Origin: Stenotrophomonas sp. 704A1
Lineage (GTDB): Bacteria > Pseudomonadota > Gammaproteobacteria > Xanthomonadales > Xanthomonadaceae
DNA: 64,000 bases
Direction: 5' to 3'
Assembly (NCBI RefSeq): GCF_030549525.1
Contig: NZ_CP130831.1
Location: forward strand, 1,947,501 to 2,011,500
Below, in pieces: positions 8,278-16,560 of the stretch. The first letter of the stretch is position 1, and each line of letters opens with the position of its first letter. The notes beneath the pieces are model-generated. The model saw nothing but the letters and a program-made list of their open reading frames with translations, was not told the DNA's origin and did no database searches. The position numbers were made by a program, and so were the translations under genes.

Positions 8278-8658
8278 GTGTTGAAAGGATGGACGATCAA
8301 GTTCGCCGAAGTGAGAGGCGACGGCCCTCTTGGTTCCAATGTCGCGATCACCGCCATGGGGCCCTCCACCCAGTCGCAGCTCTTCATCGGGGACTTGGAT
8401 GGATGGGGAGCTGATACCCATGACTCGCAGTCCCCGCCAGGGGCGGGAGTCGCCTATGTAGGGTTGAAGTTCGAGCGGGTGGACCAGTATGTGATTACTG
8501 CGCATCAGGTAGTCAAGGGCATGCCGGGGCGGAAAGCCCCGTTCTATCGTTTGATTTGCAATCAGCCACTCGTAATTGGGCGAGAGGTTGAGTGCATATC
8601 GCTCACAGTGGGGGCTGACCCTGCTGTCCGTACTCTTGTGATTACCGAAATGCACTGA
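8278..8658 (+). CDS. Unknown protein, possible moron gene
   Basis: 126 residues if started at GTG 8278. A TTG at 8281 has better spacing from AAAGGAG at 8267-8273 (7 bases instead of 4) and may be the real start. The sequence is beta-rich without recognised motifs and contains two cysteines in the C-terminal half. Base and codon use is visibly less GC-rich than the phage genes on both sides. Two strong rho-independent terminators follow at once. An insert between the connector and tail-tube modules with its own terminator is the usual layout of a moron. Function unknown. Confidence 0.55.
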   Translation: MLKGWTIKFAEVRGDGPLGSNVAITAMGPSTQSQLFIGDLDGWGADTHDSQSPPGAGVAYVGLKFERVDQYVITAHQVVKGMPGRKAPFYRLICNQPLVIGREVECISLTVGADPAVRTLVITEMH

Positions 8659-8677
8659 GCGTCGGAACTTGCACCCC

Positions 8678-8703
8678 AAAGGCCCGCCCACCAGCGGGCC
8701 TTT
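8678..8703 (+). terminator. Rho-independent terminator 1
   Basis: A 10-bp perfect stem, AAAGGCCCGC at 8678-8687 with GCGGGCCTTT at 8694-8703, and a 6-base loop. It lies 19 bp after the stop of the extra gene and ends the head/connector transcript before the tail tube gene. Confidence 0.75.
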
Positions 8704-8718
8704 CTGTTTTCCAACGAC

Positions 8719-8741
8719 CCCGCCCCGTGGCGGGTTTTTTT
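8719..8741 (+). terminator. Rho-independent terminator 2
   Basis: CCCGCC pairs with GGCGGG across a 4-base loop, followed by seven T at 8735-8741. It stands in tandem with the terminator at 8678 and just before the major tail protein. The abundant tail-tube gene therefore probably has its own promoter or relies on antitermination. Confidence 0.8.
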
Positions 8742-8766
8742 ACGCCCATCGCGAGGAGATACGGCT

Positions 8767-9228
8767 ATGGCCGCAGAAGCAAAAACCAACGCAGGATCCA
8801 AGCTCTTCATCTGCGTCCTTCCCCAGAACGAAGACCTCACCGCCACCGAGTTCGCCGCCCTCACCTACGTGCAGGTGAAGAAGGTGGGCAGCATCGGCGA
8901 GCGCGGCATCAACACCAACGTGGTGCAGTACGACACCCTCGACACGCTGGTGGCGCTGAAGGGCAAGGGCATCACCAACGCCGGTGATCCCCAGATCGAG
9001 GTGGCTGAAGATCTGGCAGACCCGGGCCAGGTCGCCATGCGCGCTGCTGGCGCACCGGATGTCCCGGACACCTACGCTTTCAAGATCGAGCGTGCTGACG
9101 GTTCCATCGAATACCTGCGTGGTCTGGTCACCGGCCCGAACGTGCCCGGCGGTCGCAATGAAGACTTCATCCTCAACACCTACACCCTCGGCCTGAACCA
9201 GGTGCCGGTGGTCGTAGAGGCCCCGTAA
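8767..9228 (+). CDS. Major tail (tube) protein
   Basis: 153 residues, preceded by GAGGAG with good spacing. The sequence (LFICVLPQNEDLTATEFAA..., a central VNT-like strand region, and a late FILNTYTLGLNQVPVVVEAP) fits the lambda gpV / phage tail-tube family. The position just before the tail-assembly chaperones and tape measure fits exactly. Hexameric rings of this protein form the hollow tail tube. Confidence 0.78.
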   Translation: MAAEAKTNAGSKLFICVLPQNEDLTATEFAALTYVQVKKVGSIGERGINTNVVQYDTLDTLVALKGKGITNAGDPQIEVAEDLADPGQVAMRAAGAPDVPDTYAFKIERADGSIEYLRGLVTGPNVPGGRNEDFILNTYTLGLNQVPVVVEAP

Positions 9229-9328
9229 CCCGAACGCCTCGGGGATAGGGCGGCCGCCTGACAAGCCGGATCTGATCCGGCCGGCTTCCCTGGGGCTCTC
9301 CACCGGATCGTTTCAAAGGATCCCGAAC

Positions 9329-9721
9329 ATGACCGAACTGTCCAACATCGTGGCGGCCGAGCGCCGTCTGGAACTGCTGCACCCGGCAACCCAGGAGCCG
9401 GTGGGCTTGGTGCTGGTCCTGCTGCCCGACACGCACCCGCAGGTGAAGGCCGCAGCCCGCAAGTCCATCAACGACCGCATCAACCACCGCGGCAAGGTGA
9501 CCGCCGAGCAGATCGAAGCCAGCCGCATCGCCATGCTGGCCGCCTCGGTGGGTGGCTGGGAGTGGCAGGGCGATCTGACCTTCCACGGTGACAAGCCGGC
9601 CTTCCAGGAGCAGACCGTGCGGCAGCTGCTGAAGGAACTGCCGTGGGTGGCGGAGCAGGCGGACGCTGCGCTCGGCGAACGGGCAGAGTTCTTTCGCCGA
9701 CCTGACGAAACGGACGGCTGA
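9329..9721 (+). CDS. Tail assembly chaperone (G-like)
   Basis: 130 residues. It lies between the tail tube and the tape measure, the invariant place of the G and GT chaperones that coat the tape measure protein during tail assembly. The C-terminus (AEFFRRPDETDG) is read in one frame. The neighbouring frame is open from 9633 and continues into the T-like ORF, as expected for a programmed-frameshift pair. Preceded by AAAGGA. Confidence 0.75.
   Translation: MTELSNIVAAERRLELLHPATQEPVGLVLVLLPDTHPQVKAAARKSINDRINHRGKVTAEQIEASRIAMLAASVGGWEWQGDLTFHGDKPAFQEQTVRQLLKELPWVAEQADAALGERAEFFRRPDETDG
9633..9721 (+). other. Putative programmed +1 (or -2) frameshift region for the G-T tail chaperone
   Basis: Both frames are open between the stop of the second frame at 9630-9632 and the G stop at 9719-9721. 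In the G frame the codons at 9686-9697 are GAG TTC TTT CGC. If tRNA-Phe slips from TTT to TTC by +1, reading continues as A-D-L-T-K-R-T-A-E-A-V-Y. This is a natural protein sequence that leads without interruption into the T-like ORF. Lambda itself uses -1; +1 and -2 versions are known in other phages. The slip site is inferred. Confidence 0.5.
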
Positions 9722-9749
9722 GGCCGTCTACATCGCCGTCCGCTACGAC

Positions 9750-10052
9750 ATGGCGGATGAGAACGGCGAAACGCGGCGGCAGCGCAACGAACGATTCGGC
9801 CTGGCCGAATCCCCCGAGCAAGAGGTACCCGGGGCCGCTGCCCACGTATGGGGCTGGTTCTGGGAACTGTCCGGGCGCCGGCACAGCGGTCCAGAGGCGT
9901 TGACGTTTGCTGACATCGGCCAATGGGCCGCCCTCCTGCAGATCGAACCACTGCCGGAGGAGGTCCAGATGCTGATGGCGATGGACGACCAGTACCTGCG
10001 CGCGGTGCGCGAAGACCAGAAGGCCGCGCGTGAGCGGGCCCAGCAGCAGTAG
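9750..10052 (+). CDS. T-like extension of the tail assembly chaperone
   Basis: 100 residues from the first ATG, but the frame is open upstream to 9633 and the ATG at 9750 has no ribosome binding site. It is therefore probably made only as the C-terminal part of a G-T fusion. The sequence (RRQRNERFGLAESPE..., WGWFWELSGRR, ALTFADIGQWAALL) resembles small phage tail-assembly proteins of the DUF1799 / T-like type. It ends 13 bp before the tape measure start. The T domain recruits tail-tube protein onto the chaperoned tape measure. Confidence 0.65.
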   Translation: MADENGETRRQRNERFGLAESPEQEVPGAAAHVWGWFWELSGRRHSGPEALTFADIGQWAALLQIEPLPEEVQMLMAMDDQYLRAVREDQKAARERAQQQ

Positions 10053-10065
10053 CACAGGAGCCCCG

Positions 10066-12969
10066 ATGGACATCGCAGAGCTTGGGTACAAGGTCGACAG
10101 TAGCGGGCTGTTGGAGGGCACGAAGGCCCTTGATGAGAACGCCGCTGCCGCTGACAAGGCTGGGGCTGCTGCCGAGCGCCTGGAGAAGTCCCAGAAGGGC
10201 ACGGGCAAGTCTGCGTCCTTCTGGGCGAACGAGCAGGCCAAGATCAACGCCCGCGTGCAGGAGATGGAGCAGATCGAGCAGCGCGCCGGCAGGGCAACAC
10301 AGCAGGCCGCGCGGGCCACGGAAGCCCGCGAGCTGAACCTGCAGAAGCTGCTGGGACAGATCAATCCGACCGTCTCCGCGCTGGCAAAGCTGGCCGATCA
10401 GGAGGACAAGCTGGCCCGTGCCCGTGATCTTGGGCTGCTCAAGCCGCAAGTCTGGCAGCAGTACCAGACACAGCTGGATGCGACGCGTGCGAGGGTGATG
10501 AACACGGCGCAGGGCACCGATGTGCTTTCGGGCCGGCTGGGACAGCTGAACCTCAGGGCGGTGGAGACACAGCAGTCCATCGTGGCGCTGTTCCGCGCTC
10601 TGGCTAGCGGCGACATCGGGCAGGCCCAAGGGTCCATCACGTCCCTGACGGCGCGCACCGGTGCACTGAACGGTGTGATGACAGCCACTGGCCTCGCGGT
10701 TGGCGCCGCAGTCCTGGCCCTCGCTGGGCTGTCGGCCATTGCCGTGACCGGCTACATGGAGCTGCGGAAGCTGGAGGGCCAGGTAGCGGCCACCGGCACC
10801 GCTGCCGGCCTCACCGCGGGGCAGCTGCTGGCCATGCGCAAGGAGATCGGCAGCGCCAGTGGCAGCTACAAGGAAGCCGGAGCCGCCATCGAGCAGCTGG
10901 TCCAGCAGGGCAATGCCAGCGGGCAGACCCTGCAGCTGATGGCGTCTGCCGCAGTGAACCTGGCTGACCTGACTGGCAGCTCGATCAGCAGCACCGTCGG
11001 CGAGGTTCGCAGCCTGGCGGAGGGCGGGGCAGATGCACTGGTGAAGCTCAATGACCGGTACAACTTCCTGACGCCTGAGATCTACCGGCACATCGAAGCG
11101 ATCCGGGAGCAGCGCGGCGACTATGCGGCCACCGAGGCCGCGCTGGAGCAGCTGGACGGGACCATGCGGGACCGGGCCAGCAGCATGGCCGACAGCGCGG
11201 GCGTGGTCGAGAAAGCATGGAAGGGAGCACTGGCAGCGCTTGAAGACACTTGGGAGAAGATCAAAGGGATTGGTCGGGACGATTTTGACAGTCAAATTGA
11301 GCGCGCAAAAAAGAACATCGAGTACTTTCAGGCCCTGCAGCGCAGTCCTATCCCGGGGGATGCCTCACGCGGCTCGGCTGGGGAGAGTGCCGCCCGCCAG
11401 CGCATCGCCCAGCTGCAGCAGTGGAAGGCGGAGATGGCTGATGGTGCGGCCATCATTGGGCAGGTACACAAATACGACCGTGACGTCATCGCAGCGGAGC
11501 GAGAGCTTGCGAGGGAGCGCGCGGTTGCCGACGAGGCGGTGAAGGCCAGGATGGCTGGGCTCGACCGAGAGGCTGCCAAGCGTCAGGCCATCAACAAGAT
11601 CATCGCCGACTACAACAAGCTCGCCGACAACGATGCACGGCACTTCGACGGATCCATGCAGAGGCTCATCGCGAAGGCGGAAGCCGATGTCGACAAGTCC
11701 TTCAACCGCAGCGAGGGCGTGGGCAGGCGCAATGGCGACGACAGCGCTGCGAGGAACATCCTGGCGTCCGCACAGCGCCAGATCGAGGCCAACAAGCAGC
11801 TGGTCGACACCGGCGTCAAGGTGACCGACAGCGAGCGCCAGGCCATGGCCATCGAGCAGCTGCTGGCCAAGAGCAAGAACACCATGACGGACTCCACCCG
11901 AACCCTGCTGGAGGCGGCCAAGCAGGAACTCCTCACTTCCGGGCAGAAGGCTACGGCGTACACCAAGGAGAAGGAGGCGGCAGAGGCTCTGGCCCGGCAA
12001 CAGGCGATCCTCGCGCAGGCTGGGGCGAACCGTGACCGCGCTAACGAGCTCGACCTGATGGGCATGGGACGTGGCTCGGATGCGGTGGCGATGCTGCGCC
12101 GGCAGCTGGACATCCAGCGCGAGTACCAGGACGAACTGAAGCGCCTGGGCAGCCGCGACGTGGCTAAGGACAAGGAGACGTGGGACCTGATGGCGGCCAA
12201 CGCTGCAGCATTCCGCGACACGGAGCTGGCTAAGGAGCGCACTTTCCAGGAGCAGCGCCTGGCGATGCTGGGTGACTGGCGGGCCGGCGTGCGTCGCGCA
12301 TGGGAGGACTACTCCTTCGCCGCCGGCAACGCGCTTGAGCAGGCCAACGGGCTGATGAACACCGCGCTGAGCGGCTGGGAGGATGCTTGGGTCCGGTTTG
12401 CCCAGACTGGAAAACTGTCATTCCGGGACATGGCCAATGCCATCATCGCCGACCTCGCGCGCATCGCGGCCAAGCAGGCGGCGGTGGGGATCATCAACGC
12501 GGTTGCCAGTGCCTGGGGCGGTGGAGGCGGCGGTGGGACGTACACCGGCGACGGTACTGGGGCAGGATCCATCGGCGGGTTTGGCAACAACCTGGCGAAT
12601 TTCGGCGGCGGCAGGGCCAAGGGCGGACCGGTGCGCGGCTCGACGCTGTACGAAGTGGGTGAGGGCGGCCGACCGGAGCTGTTCAGCGATGGCCGTGGCC
12701 GCACGTACCTGATTCCCGGCAACGATGGTCAGGTGATCCCCGCAGCTGCTGGTGCTAGCGGTGGTCCAGCTGCAGCCGCTGGTCCCGCGCAGATCAACGT
12801 CCAAGTGGTCGTGAACAGCGACGGCAGCACGGATGCCGACGGCGATACCGCGCTAATGCAACAGTTCGGCCAGGAGCTGGGCCGGTTCGTTGAATCCAAG
12901 TACCGAGAACTGCAGACCCGAGACCTGCGGCCAGGCGGGACTCTGCATGCCATGGGGGCACGCGCATGA
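10066..12969 (+). CDS. Tail tape measure protein (lambda H-like)
   Basis: 967 residues from ATG 10066, chosen over the upstream in-frame ATG at 10030 because AGGAG at 10056-10060 sits 5 bases before it. The N-terminus (MDIAELGYKVDSSGLLEGTKALD) is the usual tape-measure opening. Long coiled-coil stretches follow, with a hydrophobic segment at about residues 205-235 (ATGLAVGAAVLALAGLSA) and the lambda-H C-terminal region with WEDAWVRFAQTGKLSFRDM and a Gly-rich VGEGGRPEL segment. The length predicts a tail near 145 nm at the usual ~0.15 nm per residue. It overlaps the next gene by ATGA. Confidence 0.9.
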   Translation: MDIAELGYKVDSSGLLEGTKALDENAAAADKAGAAAERLEKSQKGTGKSASFWANEQAKINARVQEMEQIEQRAGRATQQAARATEARELNLQKLLGQINPTVSALAKLADQEDKLARARDLGLLKPQVWQQYQTQLDATRARVMNTAQGTDVLSGRLGQLNLRAVETQQSIVALFRALASGDIGQAQGSITSLTARTGALNGVMTATGLAVGAAVLALAGLSAIAVTGYMELRKLEGQVAATGTAAGLTAGQLLAMRKEIGSASGSYKEAGAAIEQLVQQGNASGQTLQLMASAAVNLADLTGSSISSTVGEVRSLAEGGADALVKLNDRYNFLTPEIYRHIEAIREQRGDYAATEAALEQLDGTMRDRASSMADSAGVVEKAWKGALAALEDTWEKIKGIGRDDFDSQIERAKKNIEYFQALQRSPIPGDASRGSAGESAARQRIAQLQQWKAEMADGAAIIGQVHKYDRDVIAAERELARERAVADEAVKARMAGLDREAAKRQAINKIIADYNKLADNDARHFDGSMQRLIAKAEADVDKSFNRSEGVGRRNGDDSAARNILASAQRQIEANKQLVDTGVKVTDSERQAMAIEQLLAKSKNTMTDSTRTLLEAAKQELLTSGQKATAYTKEKEAAEALARQQAILAQAGANRDRANELDLMGMGRGSDAVAMLRRQLDIQREYQDELKRLGSRDVAKDKETWDLMAANAAAFRDTELAKERTFQEQRLAMLGDWRAGVRRAWEDYSFAAGNALEQANGLMNTALSGWEDAWVRFAQTGKLSFRDMANAIIADLARIAAKQAAVGIINAVASAWGGGGGGGTYTGDGTGAGSIGGFGNNLANFGGGRAKGGPVRGSTLYEVGEGGRPELFSDGRGRTYLIPGNDGQVIPAAAGASGGPAAAAGPAQINVQVVVNSDGSTDADGDTALMQQFGQELGRFVESKYRELQTRDLRPGGTLHAMGARA

Positions 12970-13295
12970 CGGACACCTTCAGCTGGGTGCCCACGCGGAC
13001 AGGTGGCGGCACGGCCAACTCGGTCGTGCGCCGCGCCAAGTTCGGAGACGGCTACAGCCAGAGCGCGCCGGACGGATTGAATGCGAGGTGGCGTTCATAC
13101 CAGCTCACGTTCACCGGCCCGCAGACCCGTATCGATCAGATCATCGCGTTCCTCGATGCCCATGTCGGCCACTCCTTCTACTGGCACAGCCCCCGTGGCC
13201 TGCTGCTGTTCCAGTGCGACACGCACAGCGAACCGCTACCGACCGGCCTGGTGCACAGCATCACGGCCACGTTCGAACAAACGTTCCAGCCGTAA
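12966..13295 (+). CDS. Minor tail protein M-like
   Basis: 109 residues. It belongs to the lambda M family: an N-terminal SWVPTRT segment, a strand pair with FGDGYSQSAPDGLNARW, then FLDAHVGHSFYWHSP and a final FEQTFQP. It is part of the tail tip, attaching the distal tail complex to the tube. It starts inside the tape-measure stop. Confidence 0.82.
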   Translation: MTDTFSWVPTRTGGGTANSVVRRAKFGDGYSQSAPDGLNARWRSYQLTFTGPQTRIDQIIAFLDAHVGHSFYWHSPRGLLLFQCDTHSEPLPTGLVHSITATFEQTFQP

Positions 13296-13304
13296 GGAAT
13301 AGCC

Positions 13305-13787
13305 ATGGCACGCCAAGTAATCGACACCACCACCAACCACGGGTCCTACACCGGCGACCCGGCAAAGGTGGCGTTCGGCAAGATCAACGACATGACGCAG
13401 GAGCTATACACAGCCACCGCTGAGTCGTCCGAGGTCGCATATGCTGAAACCCAGGCACCGTTCAGTGCGTCAAATGTCGCTGACGTCCCAGGGCTATCGG
13501 TCACGTTCGTAGTCCCCGCCAAGCCGATGCTCGTGACCTTTGGTGGGTCTGTAACCAACACCACAGTGGGTTCAGTGATGACTCTCGTAGTTAACGGGGA
13601 ACAGAGATCTCAGATCGTGTACCAGGCATCTGGATATCTCACCCTCTTTCGCGAGGTTCGGATTGGAGACCTACCGGTGGGTTCCACGGCAACCATCAAG
13701 GTCAGGCTGGCCAGCCTCAACACCTCGGCCAACGCCAGTCTCTTCGGCGGGACTGGTGACCGCCCCTATCTCGGGGTGCGTACCTAA
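13305..13787 (+). CDS. Tail-associated beta-sandwich protein, unknown function
   Basis: 160 residues. The first ~35 residues (a VIDTTTNHGSYTGDPAKVAFGK segment) look like a phage anchoring motif that names the number of items to be attached. The remainder is strand-rich with a hydrophobic-Gly pattern (VTFVVPAKPMLVTFGGSV) like a jelly-roll receptor-binding or adhesin head. GC is lower than the flanking tail genes. It is inserted between M and L together with the hydrolase, and its stop overlaps the hydrolase start (TAATG). Probably a structural or host-binding module; unproven. Confidence 0.5.
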   Translation: MARQVIDTTTNHGSYTGDPAKVAFGKINDMTQELYTATAESSEVAYAETQAPFSASNVADVPGLSVTFVVPAKPMLVTFGGSVTNTTVGSVMTLVVNGEQRSQIVYQASGYLTLFREVRIGDLPVGSTATIKVRLASLNTSANASLFGGTGDRPYLGVRT

Positions 13788-14491
13788 TGTTTGTTGGCTA
13801 TTCGGTAGGAATCGTGTACCCGGGAGAAGGGGAGATCATCATCCGCCCCAGCACTCCGCCGGCATCACCACGCTACTTGATCTTCGTTCACGGAGCGAGC
13901 GAAACCTGTACGTCATGGATGGGCATCAGCGACCGCTGGAGACAGTTCCGTGCGATGGTTGATCTGGGATACACGATTGTCTTAACCGACATGGGGGGCA
14001 AGCAGACTTGGGGCAACGATACGCAGCAGAGCCGCATCACTGCGGCCTACAACTATGTCCAGGCCCTGCCGGGCGCAACTCCAAAGGTGGCGGTGTTCGG
14101 CCAATCGATGGGCGGCCTGGGAAGCCTGATATGGGCTGCCAACAACTCTTCGAAGATCGACCGGCTGGGACTGATCTTGCCAGTGATCAACCTCGCCGAC
14201 ATCCACAACCGGCAGGATTACCACACTGATCTCATCAACTTGGCTTACGGTGGATACAACGAGGACGTGCAGGGTGCTTCTCGAAATCCCCTACGGCTCG
14301 CCGCTGCTGGAAAGCTCAACGGTGTTCGGATGCGGATGTGGTACGGCCTCGAAGACGAGCTTTGTAGGCCCATCTACGGTCAGCAGTTCGCATTGGCTAC
14401 CGGCTGTGAGGCCTTTCCAGTGGCAGCCGGCCATACCGAGGCTGCGGGAATCCACGTTCTGAGCCGCGATATACAGGAGTTTCTCCGATGA
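13787..14491 (+). CDS. Alpha/beta-hydrolase-fold esterase within the tail module
   Basis: 234 residues. It shows the fold's main features: the oxyanion strand FVHGASE near residue 35, nucleophile elbow GQSMGG with Ser107, acid candidate Asp190 (GLEDE) and His216 (AGHTEA). There is no signal peptide, and the gene overlaps both neighbours by 1 and 4 bases, so it is expressed as part of the tail operon. A role as a virion-bound esterase acting on an acylated surface glycan or lipid of the host is a reasonable inference; a cytoplasmic cargo enzyme is the alternative. It lies between M and L, where lambda has nothing. Confidence 0.75.
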   Translation: MFVGYSVGIVYPGEGEIIIRPSTPPASPRYLIFVHGASETCTSWMGISDRWRQFRAMVDLGYTIVLTDMGGKQTWGNDTQQSRITAAYNYVQALPGATPKVAVFGQSMGGLGSLIWAANNSSKIDRLGLILPVINLADIHNRQDYHTDLINLAYGGYNEDVQGASRNPLRLAAAGKLNGVRMRMWYGLEDELCRPIYGQQFALATGCEAFPVAAGHTEAAGIHVLSRDIQEFLR

Positions 14492-15183
14492 TCACCGCAG
14501 ACGCCCAGCAGCTCGAACCCGGTGGCCGCATCACGCTGTTCGAATTGGACGCCAGCAGCTTCGGTGCTGATCAGCTGTTCTTCCACGCGCACCTGCAGTC
14601 GGGGGTAATCTGGTGGCAGGGGCAGGAGTACGGACCCTGGCCGATCGAGGCCACGGGCTTTGCGCGCACCGGTGACCAGCCGCCGAACCCTCGGCTGAAG
14701 GTCAGCAACATCGACGGGCGCATCACGGCCATGTGCCTGCTGTTCGGCGACCTGGTCGGCGCGCGGCTCATCCGCCGGCAGACCCTGGCCAAGTACCTCG
14801 ATGCGGTGAATTTCCCCGGCGGCAACCCCACGGCCGACCCGGACGAGCATTTTCTGGACGAGATCTGGTTCATCGAGCGCAAGGTCGGGGAGGACAAGCA
14901 GACCGTCGAGTTCGAGCTGACCACCGCAATCGACCTCAACGGCGAGCAGTTGCCAGGCCGGCAGGTGATCGCCGGCGTCTGCGGTTGGCTCATTCGTGGC
15001 GGCTACCGCGGTCCCTACTGCGGCTACAACGGGCCGGCGGTGGCCGATGCCGACGACGTACCCACCACAGACCCGGCGCGGGACCAGTGCGGGGGCAGGG
15101 TGGGCAGCTGCAAGCTCCGCTTCGGCGCGGACAAGCCGCTGCCCTACGGCGGCTTCCCGGCCGCCGGCCTGCTGCGCACCTGA
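14488..15183 (+). CDS. Minor tail protein L-like
   Basis: 231 residues, lambda L family (tail tip). The N-terminal domain carries the usual ITLFELDAS and WWQGQEYGPWPIEATGF segments. The C-terminal domain has four cysteines, C165, C178, C201 and C208. Lambda gpL is reported to hold an iron-sulfur cluster in this domain, and the cysteine pattern here is compatible. It overlaps the hydrolase stop by ATGA. Confidence 0.88.
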   Translation: MITADAQQLEPGGRITLFELDASSFGADQLFFHAHLQSGVIWWQGQEYGPWPIEATGFARTGDQPPNPRLKVSNIDGRITAMCLLFGDLVGARLIRRQTLAKYLDAVNFPGGNPTADPDEHFLDEIWFIERKVGEDKQTVEFELTTAIDLNGEQLPGRQVIAGVCGWLIRGGYRGPYCGYNGPAVADADDVPTTDPARDQCGGRVGSCKLRFGADKPLPYGGFPAAGLLRT

Positions 15184-15207
15184 CGCAACCCGCGCCCCGC
15201 ATCCTAC

Positions 15208-15229
15208 AGCCCGCCATGCGCGGGCTTTT
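15208..15229 (+). terminator. Hairpin with short T run between L and K
   Basis: AGCCCGC at 15208-15214 pairs with GCGGGCT at 15220-15226 across a 5-base loop, followed by TTTC. It lies in the 59-bp gap between L and the K-like gene. It may be a weak terminator or simply an RNA hairpin; essential tail genes lie downstream, so full termination is unlikely. Confidence 0.45.
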
Positions 15230-15242
15230 CTATGAGCGAACC

Positions 15243-15983
15243 ATGGAACTGAGCACCCTCCAGGCCATCCAGGCGCATGCCGTGGCCGAGTACCCGCGCG
15301 AGTGCTGCGGCCTGATCGTGGCCGCTGCCGAAGGCGAGACCTACCGCCCGTGCCGGAACGTGGCCACCACGCCCAGCGAGCACTTCCGGCTGCCTGCCGA
15401 GGACTTTGCCGACGCGGAGGACCAGGGCCAGGTGCTGGCCGTCGTGCACAGCCATCCGAATGCCCCTGCAACCGCGTCGGACGCCGACCGCCTCATGTGT
15501 GAGGCCAGCGGCCTGCCGTGGCACATCGTGAGCGTGGGCCAGGTCACCGGTGCCGACCCGGAATGCGGCGACCTGCAGACCATACAGCCGACCGGCTACG
15601 TCGCCCCGCTTGTGGGCCGGCAGTTCGCCCACGGCATTCTCGACTGCTACACCCTGGTGCGGGACTTCTACAGCCGCGAGCTGGGAATCGCCCTCAGCCA
15701 GTACGAGCGCGAGGACGACTGGTGGGAGAAGGGACAGGATCTCTACAGCCTGGACAGGTTGCGCGCCGAGGGCTTCGAGCCGATCGACGGCGATCCGCAG
15801 CGCGGTGACATGGTGCTGATGCAGATCCGTTCGCCGGTGCCGAACCACGCCGGCATCTACCTAGGTGACGGCCAGATGCTGCACCACATGCACGGCCGGC
15901 TGTCGGAGGTGATCACCTACGGCGGCATGTGGGCCGAGCGCACCTGCTACATCGTCCGCCATAGGGAGGCTCGCCATGACTGA
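15243..15983 (+). CDS. Tail assembly protein K-like: JAMM/MPN peptidase plus NlpC/P60 domain
   Basis: 246 residues from ATG 15243; the frame is open far upstream over gene L but in a shadow frame. The N-terminal MPN domain has Glu20 (PRECCG) and the metal motif H69-S-H71-P...S79-x-x-D82. The C-terminal NlpC/P60 domain has catalytic Cys135 (ILDCYTLV) and His202 (NHAGIYLGDG). Both domains are typical of lambda K, a tail-tip assembly factor that may also cut peptidoglycan during entry. All catalytic residues are present. Overlaps the next gene by 8 bases. Confidence 0.9.
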   Translation: MELSTLQAIQAHAVAEYPRECCGLIVAAAEGETYRPCRNVATTPSEHFRLPAEDFADAEDQGQVLAVVHSHPNAPATASDADRLMCEASGLPWHIVSVGQVTGADPECGDLQTIQPTGYVAPLVGRQFAHGILDCYTLVRDFYSRELGIALSQYEREDDWWEKGQDLYSLDRLRAEGFEPIDGDPQRGDMVLMQIRSPVPNHAGIYLGDGQMLHHMHGRLSEVITYGGMWAERTCYIVRHREARHD

Positions 15984-16560
15984 GCGTCTGCGCACTATCC
16001 GCCTGTATGGCCAACTGGGCAGCCGCTTCGGCCGCTCGTTCCGTTTGGCTGTGAACAGCCCTGCCGAAGCCGTCCACGCGCTGTGCGCGATCCTCCCGGG
16101 CTTCCAGCAGTACCTCACGCGAGCGAAGGAGAATGGCATGGCCTTCGCGGTCTTCGTGGGCAAGCAGAACCTGACGAAGGATCAGCTGCAGGATCCGCCA
16201 GGACAGCAGGACATCCGCATCGCGCCAGTGCTGCTCGGTAGCAAGCGCGGGGGGATATTGAACATCATCCTTGGCGTGGTGCTGATCGTTGTGGGTGTAT
16301 GGACCCAGAACTACAACCTCGTAATTCAGGGCGCCGTGATGGTTGTCGGGGGCGTTGTTCAGATGCTGGGACCGCAGCCCAAGGGCCTTGGCTCCCAGGA
16401 CAGTGCCGAGAATCGTCCGAATTACAGCATGAACGGAACCGTCAACACCCAGGCCCAGGGCAACCCTGTGCCCGTGGCGTACGGTGGGCACGACCAGAAG
16501 GGCATGCTCATCGGTTCTGCGGTGATCAGCGGCGGCATCATGGCGGAGGACCAGCTTTGA
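15976..16560 (+). CDS. Tail assembly protein I-like
   Basis: 194 residues. Lambda I family: N-terminal ubiquitin-like beta-grasp (RTIRLYGQLGSRFG...), a central hydrophobic pair (IIL GVVLIVVGVW and GAVMVVGGVVQML), and the C-terminal NPVPVAYGG segment. It assists assembly of J at the tail tip. The GGAGGA used by gene J is within its last codons. Confidence 0.85.
   Translation: MTERLRTIRLYGQLGSRFGRSFRLAVNSPAEAVHALCAILPGFQQYLTRAKENGMAFAVFVGKQNLTKDQLQDPPGQQDIRIAPVLLGSKRGGILNIILGVVLIVVGVWTQNYNLVIQGAVMVVGGVVQMLGPQPKGLGSQDSAENRPNYSMNGTVNTQAQGNPVPVAYGGHDQKGMLIGSAVISGGIMAEDQL

Noticed and set aside
14733..15242. Upstream extension of the K-like protein over gene L
   Set aside because: Arg/Pro-rich shadow translation; the K family begins at the ATG at 15243.
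16299..16556. Upstream extension of J over gene I
   Set aside because: The protein-like J sequence begins at the TTG at 16557, which has a good ribosome binding site.
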